A stretch of DNA of 64,000 bases from NCBI GenBank assembly GCA_954871525.1, contig OX940867.1:19321343-19385342 (forward strand), in the 5' to 3' direction. Below, in pieces: positions 21,405 through 31,526 of this stretch; the first letter of the stretch is position 1, and every line of letters starts with the position of its first letter. Under the pieces are notes generated by a model, which searched no databases, was not told where the DNA came from, and saw nothing but the letters and a program-made list of their open reading frames with translations. Origin of the DNA: Parietaria judaica. Lineage: Eukaryota > Streptophyta > Magnoliopsida > Rosales > Urticaceae. The position numbers were made by a program, and so were the translations under genes.

Positions 21405-23252
21405 ATGACGATGAAGCGCAAGGCAGAGCTGCTTCGCGCCACTACCCAGATAGTTTCTCTTGCAAAGTCCGGCCAAATCTTCTGCGCTCGCAAGTCGTTC
21501 GACGGAATGCCTCACAGAGACGCCGTCGCTTGGAACGCCATGCTCGCAGCCTACGCCCGTCTTGGCCTTCACGAAGACGCGCTCTCCCTCTTTCCTCGCA
21601 TGACACCCTCCCCTGACCACTTCACCCTCACGTCGGTCCTGACCTCTTGTGCCGCCACTTCTCGTTTGTCGCTTGGCGAAAGCATTCATGCCTCCATTGT
21701 CGTCTCCGGGTTCCGAAGCGTTGTGCCGGTTGGAAATGCGTTGGTTGACATGTACGGGAAATGTTTCCAGCCATGGAGCGCTTATAGAGTGTTTGAGGAG
21801 ATGGGTTCTCGGAACGAAGTTTCTTGGTGCTCTCTCTTGTTTGCTTTCGTGAAGTCTGGCGAGTTTGAGGCTGCTGATCGGTTGTTTGCGGAGATGCCAA
21901 TGAAGGTGGAGATAGCTTGGAATGTGATGATCTCGGGCTACGCGCGGTTCGGAGAGGTTGAGCGCTGTTTGGCGCTGTTCAAAGAGATGTTGGAGAGTTC
22001 TCGTGCTCCTGATCAATGGACTTTTAGTTCTCTCATGAACGCTTGCGCGGAATCGCTGGATTTTTTCATCCATGGAAGAATGGTGCATTGTTTTATCTTC
22101 AAGGGCGGCTGGAGCTCTGCCACTGAGTCGATGAACTCGGTTTTGAGTCTCTATGCCAAGTTTGGCGGCCACGGAGATGTTGTAAGAGTACTCGAGTCTT
22201 TTGGAGAACAGAGGAATCATGTTTCGTGGAATGCAATAATTGACGCATATATGAAAATCGGGGATGTGGAACGAGCGTTCCTTGAATTTCAACGGGCACC
22301 CGTTCAAGGGCTCGTCTTGTGGACTTCTATGATCACAGGTAACACAAGAAATGGGCGAGCTGAAGAGGCCGTACGCTCCTTCGTTGGCATGGTGAGAACT
22401 GGGGCAAAACCAGATGATTTTGCATTCGGAGCTGTGCTTCACGCTTGTTCGAACTTAGCAGCTCTAGGGCATGGAAAAATGGTCCACGGAACACTAATTC
22501 GCCATGGCTTCGAGGCGTACGTATATGTAGGCAACGGCTTGGTGAACATGTACGCCAAATGTGGTCACCTAAACAGCTCGAACCGCGCATTCAGTCAGAT
22601 CCGTCACAAAGACATCGTCTCTTGGAATGCGATGCTGTTCGCATTCGGCTTGCATGGAAATCCCCACCGAGCAATAGGGTTATACAAAGAAATGGCAGCG
22701 AATGGAGTGAAGCCTGATAAAGTAACATTCATCGGACTCTTGGTGAGCTGCAGCCATGCCGGGCTCGTCTCAAAATGCCTCGAGCTTTTCAAGACAATGA
22801 GATCCGTCCACGGAGTTTCCCCGGAAGTGGATCACATCACCTGCGTTGTCGATGCACTGGGCCGCAGCGGCAACTTAGCGGAAGCGAAAGAGCTAGCTGA
22901 GAAGTATGGAGTTGATGCGAACGCGTATGAGCCTCTGCTCGGAGCGTGCTCGGCGCACAGCAACATCAGGCAAGGAGTGTTCTTGGGAAATGCAGTGAGA
23001 GAGGTAGCTCCGCGGGAGGAGATGGGGTACGTTCTGTTGTCGAACATCTACTGCACGGTCGGGCAGTGGTCGGAGGCAGAAGGCGTGAGGAAAGCGATGG
23101 CCGAGGAAGGGGTGAAGAAAACGCCGGGCTGTAGCTGGATCGAAGTGAGGAACCAAGTTGTTACTTTCGTGGCTGGGAATTCATGTGTGGAGTTGTCTCA
23201 AATTCTAACTGGTCTACACTTTCAAACCAGAATACCTAACTTTGACTTTTGA
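21405..23252 (+). CDS. PLS-class PPR protein, E subgroup, organellar RNA factor
   Basis: Intronless 615-residue frame, typical for the family. Repeated PPR signatures include ARKSFDGMPHRDAVAWNAML (about residues 28-47), VGNALVDMYGKC, ISGYARFGEVERCLALFKEM, ITGNTRNGRAEEAVRSF, VGNGLVNMYAKCG and DIVSWNAMLFAFGLHG. After the last repeat there is an E-type C terminus (YVLLSNIYCTVGQWSEAEGV, then KKTPGCSWIEV), with no DYW deaminase domain. Such proteins bind organellar RNA site-specifically and assist C-to-U editing. From memory the repeat order and wording most resemble Arabidopsis At2g36980, annotated mitochondrial. The N terminus is short before the first repeat. The gene converges with the kinase gene, 372 bp apart. 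The 444-residue frame on the opposite strand is a shadow. Confidence 0.9.
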   Translation: MTMKRKAELLRATTQIVSLAKSGQIFCARKSFDGMPHRDAVAWNAMLAAYARLGLHEDALSLFPRMTPSPDHFTLTSVLTSCAATSRLSLGESIHASIVVSGFRSVVPVGNALVDMYGKCFQPWSAYRVFEEMGSRNEVSWCSLLFAFVKSGEFEAADRLFAEMPMKVEIAWNVMISGYARFGEVERCLALFKEMLESSRAPDQWTFSSLMNACAESLDFFIHGRMVHCFIFKGGWSSATESMNSVLSLYAKFGGHGDVVRVLESFGEQRNHVSWNAIIDAYMKIGDVERAFLEFQRAPVQGLVLWTSMITGNTRNGRAEEAVRSFVGMVRTGAKPDDFAFGAVLHACSNLAALGHGKMVHGTLIRHGFEAYVYVGNGLVNMYAKCGHLNSSNRAFSQIRHKDIVSWNAMLFAFGLHGNPHRAIGLYKEMAANGVKPDKVTFIGLLVSCSHAGLVSKCLELFKTMRSVHGVSPEVDHITCVVDALGRSGNLAEAKELAEKYGVDANAYEPLLGACSAHSNIRQGVFLGNAVREVAPREEMGYVLLSNIYCTVGQWSEAEGVRKAMAEEGVKKTPGCSWIEVRNQVVTFVAGNSCVELSQILTGLHFQTRIPNFDF

Positions 23253-23624
23253 CTATGTTCCCAACACAATCAAAATTACAAAAAAAAGTACATTATCGTT
23301 ATTCATAAGATTATTAGCGTAAAGTAAAAAATAGTTCGGTGATATATATAGATTTATAAGAAATAAAGAACGCATCAAAATAAAAAAATAAAACACGTGA
23401 ACAGAAAACTGTTTAAGCTATCAAGAATCTCTGCTAAAAGATTAGCCCTCAACAGTTTAATTAACTTGTTCTAATCACAACATAAGCTTAATCTCATTTT
23501 GTTGGTATACAAATGTATATATATTATATAACGTGTGGAAAAATACATCTACGCTAATAACTATTCACATTTTACATCACAAAACAAGACAAGCAGGACA
23601 AGACTAGAGTGATTCATTCTTGGG
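23253..23624. other. Convergent 3' spacer
   Basis: AT-rich region between the stop codons of the PPR (+) and kinase (-) genes. Must hold both 3' UTRs and polyadenylation signals. Confidence 0.6.
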
Positions 23625-26616
23625 TTACCGAACTATGTTGCCCAGCAAGCTGTTTGTTGAAGGCGAGCTCTGTTCGCTGAACCACGGATCCTCCATGGAC
23701 ACCGGCGAGCTCTCCTTCTCCCCGTCTTTCGTTGACACCAAACCGTCCATCATTCTCCGTTGACTTCTTCCCGACTCGCTCCCATTGTACGGCGACGAAC
23801 AGGACGAAACCACGGAGGACGCGAAGATGTTCTCCTCCAACGTCACCCACCCGCTCCGTCGGATCTGCTCCAGCTCCTCCGCCACTTCAGCCATTGAAGG
23901 CCGTGTGTCGCTGTGGAACGCGAGGCACCGGAACGCCAGCTCAGCCACCTTGTTGACCGCATACAATGTCCACGCATCCCTGTTCGGCTCCAGAAACGGA
24001 TCGACGATCTCCTCTACGCACCCTCTCCCAATGCGATCCACCGCAAGTGCCGCCAAGTTGATCTCGGTCTGAGGCCGAGTGAAGTCAACCACCTTCAAGG
24101 CGGTTATTATCTCGAGCAAAACCACCCCGAAGCTGTACACGTCACTCTTGTCCGAGAGGTGGAAGTTCTGGTGATACTGAGGGTCGACGTAGCCGGGAGT
24201 CCCTTGCGGAGCCGTCGAAATGTGCGATATCTCCATCAAGCCCAGCCGAGATAGGCCGAAATCCGCCACTTTTGACTTGAAGCTGTAGTCCAAGAGGATG
24301 TTACTCGACTTGATGTCTCGATGGTAAATCGGAGGGTTCATGGAAGTGTGGAGATAGGCGATCGCGTTGGCCGTCTCCGAGGCGATGGTGAGACGTGTCG
24401 TCCAAGGAAGCCCTTTTCCCCGCTCTCTCTGGAGATGTTCAGATAGAGTTCCGTTGGGCATGAACTCGTAGACGAGAATCTGTTCGCCATGCTCGATGCA
24501 ACAGCCGAGGAGGCGCACCAAATTCGGATGGCTTACCGACGAGAGGAGCTTGATCTCGTTCATGACCTGGTCGATGGAGTTGTGGTCTCTATGCTTGATC
24601 TTCTTAATGGCGACAAGCTCGTCGTTGTGAAGTTTGCCGGCGTAGACCGTACCGAATGCGCCGGTGCCGAGGCGCTGGGTCTCAGCGAAGCAGTTGGTGG
24701 CTCGCTCGATCTCCTTGTAAGGGTAGAGTGCCACACTGGAATTCCCCGCAGCCTCGCACAGGAGCCGCCGAGCACTCATCCGACTTTTCAAGCACGCAGA
24801 ACGCTGCCGGACGAAGTGACACGTGAAAATCAGAGAGGCCATCAAGATTGCCCCGCAGATGATCCCTGCTTGGTAATCCATCCATTTGTTACTTGAAAAT
24901 TCAAAATTGTGTATACAAAAAAGTTATCAACTAGGCCCCTCGAACTTGTCATATTTCCCCTGAATTTACTCATTGATACAATTCATCTCGTAAACTTTAT
25001 TTTCGTGCATTATTGTCCTTACAATTTAATTTTGGTGCACAGCAGAATTTTTATTTTAGTACAAAGTTTAACCTCACATTACGCTAATAATTTTCAGCAA
25101 CGGCTTTGCTTATGATTAAGATAAAGTCACGTGACAACAATGATTGTAGTTTTGTGAAAAAAGAGTCAATTATTTGCACTAAAATGGAAGTTTACGGGAC
25201 AAAATGCATTAATATGAAACTTCCGGAACAAAAGAATGCAAAGAAGAGAGTGAAATGTTACCCGCGACGAGTAAACCGACTTTGGTCATTCTTCCGCATT
25301 GCCCAGACAAGTACTTTCCGACGTTGCACTTTTCCGCTGTTCACATCCCAATTACGAATTAAATAACAAAGTTTCAGTCTTTTACCAACTTGCTAAAGGA
25401 AGAGTAGAAATAAATACATTCATCCTTAAGGACACACAAATTGAGATTTGGATAGAGTTCCAATGACTTCATCGACAGAGTCAAGTTGGGCATGTTCAAA
25501 TTGATCAAGTTCAACGCTTCCAGATTAACTAACTATATTATGTCTGTCAACAATGACTCGGTCACGATCATCACATATGCAAACCATTTAACGTCTATTA
25601 ATGATAACTGATGACCTCGATGGCACGTTCTCATGGCAAGTTTGTCAAGAAATGATTGCATAAAATATATTAGAACGAAGAAAAAGTAGAGCCAATTACG
25701 TGTCGTTTTCTAATTTGATTGAATACTTTTCTCGTTCCACATTGTCAAGCGTCAAAAAAGGAAAAATTAGGCCAATCCACCGAAAAAAGGGATTTGATTA
25801 ATATTAAATAAATCAAATTCGAGTTGACTGACCTCTGCGGCAGCCAGAAGCTCCGTCACCGGAGAGGAAGCCGTCGCCGCGAAACCCCTCTGCACACTGG
25901 CACTGGAACCCCAGTTTCTCGCCCGGAAGAGTGACGTTTGTGCATTTGGCGTTGCGATGGCACCTTTCGGCTTCTCCACATGAGCCGTTGCGCCACCACG
26001 CAAGCTCCAGCCTCTGAAACTCCAGCGAGTCGGCCGAGTCCACCGCGATCGACCCGAACAAGAACTTGCACGGAGCATTCTTCACTGACTCGAAATCGAG
26101 GATGTCCAATTCCCGGCCCGACTCGGATTCCTGCGAGAAGCAAGTCAGTGAGTCGCCGCTTCGATTCCCTCCGATGTGGCAATTGGCTTCGTGCGAGAGC
26201 CGCTTCTCAAAAAGGTGGATCGGAACGACGCAGCCGCTGAGGTTCTTAGTGCAGTTCTGCATGAGTAGGTTGTTCCCCGAGCTCAGGCCGACGTTCGCTC
26301 CGATGAGAGGCGCGATCGAGGCGATCAAGCGGTTGCATTTCGCGGGGAAGTCGACGACCACCCTGCTCGTGGTGTAGTTGAGCACTCTGAACCCGCCGAT
26401 CGAGATCAAGCCGGATTTGGAGCACTGAAGCTGGATTTCGCATCCCGCGGAGAATCCGAAAGGGAACGGCACGGTCTTCACCGGTGCCCCGCTATTGCAG
26501 GACCTCTCGCAGCTCCCGTTCCTCTCAGCTTCCGCTACAGAAGAAGAAGAAGACGCTACCAAAATCGAGATTGCCAGAGTGAGAATCCTCCATCGTACCA
26601 CCATTCTGCAGACCAA
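23625..26616 (-). CDS. Wall-associated receptor kinase-like (WAKL14-type), two exons
   Basis: Exon 1 25833-26616; exon 2 23625-24868 if the in-frame acceptor CCAAG is used. Total about 675 residues. Residues 1-30 form a signal peptide (RILTLAISILVA). The extracellular part has the Cys-rich galacturonan-binding domain (VPFPFGFSAGCEIQLQC) and an EGF-like Cys cluster (CHRNAKCTN, CQCAEGFRGDGF). A single membrane span (IICGAILMASLIFTCHFV) is followed by the kinase: GTGAFGTVY loop, VAIKK, catalytic YHRDIKSSN, VADFGLSR and GTPGYVDP. All catalytic residues are present, so it is probably active at the plasma membrane, sensing wall components. A better-looking acceptor (TTTTCAAG, 24888) is out of frame, so the junction, and whether a short exon is missed in the 964-bp intron, is uncertain. 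The next in-frame Met (MVVRWRI) is an alternative start. Confidence 0.88.
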
Positions 26617-27290
26617 AGAAAGCTCGGTGACCTAGGGTTTTGGGTTTTCAAATGAATTCATTTCAAAACTGGATTAAATAGTGAAGGGACTGAATTGAAT
26701 TTGATGGCGATAGTACAGTTGGGAAGCAATAAATGCCATAACTGCGACTTGGTTAAATTGATGAGAAGATTCCATGGATGAAAGGAAACATAGGTATTAA
26801 GTACCTCTGAAACTTTGGACGATGGTTGAAATCTCATGGAGACGAAGACGAACTTCGGCTCTGCTTTTCAACGAAGGACGATCGCTAGTCTTGCCTTCAA
26901 TTTCAAACGCAGAATTCCATGGCTCTGACTTGAGAAGCAGAGAGAATCAGAGAAGAAAGGCGAGTGCTTGAGGCTCCTCGGAGTATTAAAATATTTTCCG
27001 GGGGGTCGATGGAATTTTCCTTCGCTTTCCTTCTCATTTTCTCGCGAAAACCAGAAACTCCATGGACGAAGATGCCCCTCGATATGGCACGGAATTACCG
27101 AGAGGGTTTCCCAGTTGGAAAGGAATGCATTAAATGGGTTGACTTTGACCGAGACAACTATTTTCATTTATTATTTGTTGGATAATTTCGGAATAAGTAT
27201 TCAAACTTTGAACACATAACAATAAAAGTACTAGTTGTTGAGGCGAAGTATTTTTTCATCCAATTTTTTTATGAAGGACGTGAAGGATAG
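26617..27290. other. Promoter and 5' region of the WAKL-like gene
   Basis: Upstream of the - strand gene. Contains purine/pyrimidine-rich stretches but no feature I can name. The small open frames here have no protein-like pattern. Confidence 0.45.
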
Positions 27291-28000
27291 TGCTTGAAAT
27301 GACCCAAATGGGCTCACAAGCGTAAGAGCCCACGGGGTCTAAATGGATCGCCATAAAAAGGTCCGGGCCCACTCGAGCTCGGTGAGTTGTCATAGAATAA
27401 TTAATTAACATGGTCAATAATTAATTAAATAACCTAATGAGCTTGAACCATCAAATAGTTGAAGCTCATTAGGTCATTACTGACATGTGGTTATAAATAC
27501 ACAATTAAGAGCTCATAAAACCTAATCGACCCTATCTTGCACCTAGAAAAATCACGAGCTCCTGGCCCCAAGGTTTTTGCGAGTTTCATTCTCCTTGTTC
27601 GAGAGAGAGTCGTCATCCAAACACCAAAGAAGAGCTAGTATTTCGACGAAGTCTGGTCTACACTATGTCTAGTTCTAGTATCGACGTGGTGGACGACATA
27701 TAAGTTTGGTATCTTTCGAATTGTAATCCGATGCACGAGACGAAAATGAGGTTGCACGCAATCTAAAGGAGAATTCGATCAGACAATCCTGGCTGCAAAA
27801 GTCACGCAAGTTTAGTAAACTTCAGAACTGATATTTCTTTATTTACATTATTAATCCATATTATTTATTTGAGGACATCCTAAGCTTTTTGACTTGGAAT
27901 TAAGATAAAACTTAGAAAACCCAAAAGTAGGTTGGTCAATTTTAACATGATGTTATTAAATCATACTTAAGATACACATTTATGAGCACATCCAGCTATC
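27291..28000 (+). mobile_element. Candidate LTR-type sequence
   Basis: Starts near TGCTTGAAATGACCC. Contains a GGTTATAAATAC TATA box near 27490, CAAGGTTTTTGCGAG and GAGAGAGAGTCG leader-like sequence, and an R-U5-like section. The layout resembles a solo LTR, but no CA end or target duplication could be fixed. Borders approximate. Confidence 0.35.
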
Positions 28001-28372
28001 TAACATTTTTTCTCATTTTAAAACGAGAAAAAATAGACTGAAAAATGTATCACTTCAAATTTGTTAACTTTGAATACTTTTGCCGTTATTTTTTTCAATT
28101 TAAACCTTATTGGTCAAATTTTAGGTACTTTTGCCATAATTATCCGTTATTTATTCTATTGTTATTAGGGTATACATGTAATGTCGGCGGTTATCGGAAT
28201 CGTAGTCTTTACATTAAAATGTGAAATATATTGATGTAGTAAAGATAAGCTACACATGTGTGACACTCTGGATCAAAAGATATGAATATCAACATAGAAT
28301 AGAATAATATAAAGTAGTAGTTGGTATTTGGTAACTGAAATCACTCGTAATTTGATATATGGCAGTCTTAAT

Positions 28373-29672
28373 CAAGGTTTCGATTTTCGCGATAATCGAG
28401 CGATTTATCGCTGAAAACCACTTCTCGCTAACTTATCTCCTCTAATCGTTATCTTTTTATACTTATCGCGATTTTTCGATTCGAAAAGCAAGTCACTTAT
28501 CTCTCAAACTTATCAAGTGTATTTTCTCGAAAAGCAAGCTACTTTTCGGTCAAAAACGATAAGTCAACCCTGGTATAAATTTTTCTTTTTTTGCGGCAAA
28601 AGTTCCAACTTCTTTTAATTTCAAAATTTAAATGTATTTTTAGGGTTTTTTTTAGTATATCTTTAGCGTTTTGATGTTTGAATGTTGTATATGTATGAAT
28701 CATGTCAATTTTTCACATTTTTATTCTATATTTGTATTAGTTACTTAGAAAGCTATTAGGTTGAATGAAAGTTAAACTTTGAGTTTCATATTAGTTTAAT
28801 TGTACATTTTACGTTTTGAATCAAATGTTGTTGAAATTGATTTTTTTAAAGTATATGATGGAATATAGATGAATCAAGATGGTTGGCGTGATTTTTATTG
28901 ATTTTTTGCAGATTTGGGTTAAATTTAAGGGTTTATGCAAATTATTTCTAATTGCGACTAAAATACCAATTTTCCTACAAATAGTGAATTTGAGATATAT
29001 TTTAATTTTTTTTTGTGTAATTTCATTTTGTAACATTGTATATAATTAAGAAACTGTTAGTTTGACATAATTATTTTTGTAATTGATGTCTTTCTGAATT
29101 ATGACCTTATTGCGGCAAAAGTACATATTTTTGGAAATTAGTTAAGTTAAGCTAGTTAGTCTTTTTTTTTTTTTTTATGTAAAATCATTTTATAACATTG
29201 TTAATAACTTATAAAATGTGAGGTTGATATAATTATATCTAATTTAACGTTTTCCCGAATTGCAACCTTATTGCGGGAAAAGTAAATATTTTTTTTGAAA
29301 TTGGTCAAATTGAGCTATTTCTTTGGTTTTTCATATGTAACTTCATTTTGCACATTGTATATAATTCTGATACTGTGATTCTGACATAATTTGTTTTGTA
29401 ATTTGATGTTTTTCAATTATTAAGGAAAATATACATATAGTATTTTATGTTATAAAAAATATTTTATGTATGAAAATATATATGAAAATATTTTATAAGT
29501 TTTCCATCGATAAATCTATCGATAAGCGATTAATCCATCGATAAGTTCGATAAGTTTCGGTAACGGCAAACGATAAATTTTATAGGTTTTCCATCGATAA
29601 ATCCATCGGCAAACGATTACTCCGTCGATAACGGCAAACGATTTATCGGCAAAAACGGCATTCAAATCCTTG
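28373..29672. mobile_element. Element B: 1.3 kb member of the hAT-like family
   Basis: Flanked by a perfect 8-bp direct repeat GTCTTAAT (28365-28372 and 29673-29680). Ends are CAAGGTTTCGATTTTCG and, inverted, CAAGGATTTGAATGCCG. Terminal regions are packed with TTATCG/CGATAA motifs (TTTATCGCTG, CATCGATAAATC, GGCAAACGATTTATCGG). The centre has about three copies of a 160-bp repeat carrying TTGCGGCAAAAGTA (near 28950, 29109 and 29271), the inverse of the repeat in element A. B is therefore the same family inserted in the opposite orientation. No coding frame. Confidence 0.78.
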
Positions 29673-29680
29673 GTCTTAAT

Positions 29681-29886
29681 AGACTATTTTGATGTTAACG
29701 TGTTTTTGTTTATCGCAATGTGCATGGCTGTGTTTACATTCTACTATTTATAGAGCAGGTAAAAAAGAACAAGGAAAGATTCTTCTATGTAAGGTTAATC
29801 ATGGCATAAATATGAGCCGACGTCCAATTGTCGACGTTACTGAATGTGGCGCGGTATCAAGTTGATCGGTATCAAGTTCATCGTTA
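29681..29886. other. Short spacer with a 15-bp duplication
   Basis: GTATCAAGTTGATCG and GTATCAAGTTCATCG are adjacent near 29853-29883, just before the target duplication of the Tat element. Confidence 0.5.
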
Positions 29887-29891
29887 CATGG

Positions 29892-31231
29892 TGTTCATGT
29901 AGAAAAATGCTTCAAACATTCAGCGGCCCAATAGCTCGTGTTGGGCCGGGCCCAATGTCATCTTGTTGACTTTTATGACTTTCGGGCTTGGGATCCTGGA
30001 CTTTCGAGTCAAACGGACCCTCCTCTGACTCAATGATCAGAAATCCGTGGTAAACTCCACTACCTGTCGCTAATAGGGTCAGGACTTGGCCTGGCCCGGA
30101 TTACAGGTTCGGGACACCAAAAACAGATTCCTGACCACCGTGTAGGGGGGGTCACAGTATCGACTTTCCAGTGAACCCTGGTGGACCAGACCCTCAACTG
30201 GCGTCACAGGGACAGATCCGGGTCCTCGGTCTATCCGCGTAGTCAGTATATCTGCCAGAGATACAAGACCAGTGGATAGAACGAACACCTCACGGATCTA
30301 GAACCTTGGCAAGGAGGGTCTTAGATCGTGCCATAATTTTCTCCAGAGCTTCCGATCAAATGTGTTTTCTCTCTCTCAGAACCTGAACAAAACAACACCC
30401 GAGATAAGGGAGAATCGGGGGGGGGGGGGGGGTACCCCTTGATTCACCTCCGACGCTCAACATTAGAGTGATATTTGAGGGCAGGCGAGTTTTAGAGGGA
30501 GCAGAGAGAGTTTAGGGTGAGTTCTCGGGGTGAGAATCGAGTTACCATTAAGTGAAAACCGAGCTCCTATTTATAGGAGGGTCCGGGGATTAAAACGTGA
30601 ATAAATATTACTCCGGGAAGCCCCCGGGGTAATATTATATGTTTTTTCGGGTCCCCCGGACGTGGCCGATCCAACGCCGCAATCGGCACCTCAATCCGAC
30701 GTCGCACACGCCCTCACGCGCGGGAATAGTGGCAGTGACGCGAAGCCACGCCCGTGGCAGCCAGGGCTGATGTCAGCAGTCGCGTCATGCCCTGCGTCAG
30801 CGTCCACGCGTCGGCTCCCTGTTGATTGCAGGGCTTCCTCGCGACCAATGGCGGGCCGCCACGTGGAAGGGTCAAGGTGACCCTTGGTGGGTCTGCTGGG
30901 TCGCCTGGCGCGTGTCAGGTGGCCCTTGGGGGTTGTGGGGCCCACTTGGGTGACCCTTGGGGCCTTTATGGGGCCCGCTCGAGTGTTTTCCGGCTTGTCC
31001 CGGAGGCCCCAGGTATTTCCCGAGGCTGGTTTTTTACAAATTTTATATCGATTTTGGGTGTTTCGATATTTTTGGGATCATCTGGACCCTTTATTTTTCG
31101 AAAACGGGCTTCCAGTAAATAATTTGGGGCAAAATTGATTATAGTTAATTAATTTATAAAAGAAAAATTAATTTATATAATTTTTCTTTTGTTAATTAAT
31201 ATTAAATCAATTGCGTAAAATACCCGTAACA
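29892..31231 (-). repeat. 3' LTR of the Tat element
   Basis: 1340 bp. On the + strand it runs from TGTTCATG to CCGTAACA. A TATA box lies at 30568-30575 (read on -), and a run of about 14 G at 30419-30432 occurs at the same place in the other LTR. Confidence 0.92.
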
Positions 31232-31245
31232 TTAACCCCCCAGTT
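31232..31245 (-). other. Polypurine tract (PPT)
   Basis: AACTGGGGGGTTAA read on the - strand, directly abutting the 3' LTR. Standard plus-strand primer position. Confidence 0.88.
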
Positions 31246-31526
31246 TTCGGGAATTTTTAATTTCAGAGAAACTTTATAAATTGGAGGCCGGACGGCTCAT
31301 TCGGATTCACGAGCTTGTTTTCTTCTGGTGAATAGTAAAAGGTACGTTTTTTCTCTGTAACTTTTTTACCGGGTAGCATTTTTGGATTCCGATTTTTGCA
31401 TCGTGTCCGTCCTTTCGTTATCTAGTTTCCCCATTTCACGAGCCTCGTCGTAATTTTCGAAAAAACGAAGTCTAAAATTCAAAATCGAAATCGAGCAACT
31501 TTCTCTCTCTAGAGCAGCGAGCCCGA

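Noticed and set aside
21108..22442. 444-residue open frame on the - strand
   Set aside because: It lies opposite the PPR gene, whose codon pattern and repeat motifs are unmistakable. The antisense frame has no domain and a His/Arg/Ser-rich composition.
23732..24896. Several + strand frames of 74-135 residues
   Set aside because: Shadows of the receptor kinase exon on the opposite strand.
30419..30432. Poly-G run as a sequencing artefact
   Set aside because: A run of similar length occurs at the same place in the other LTR (44076-44091), so it is probably real, though the exact length may be unreliable.
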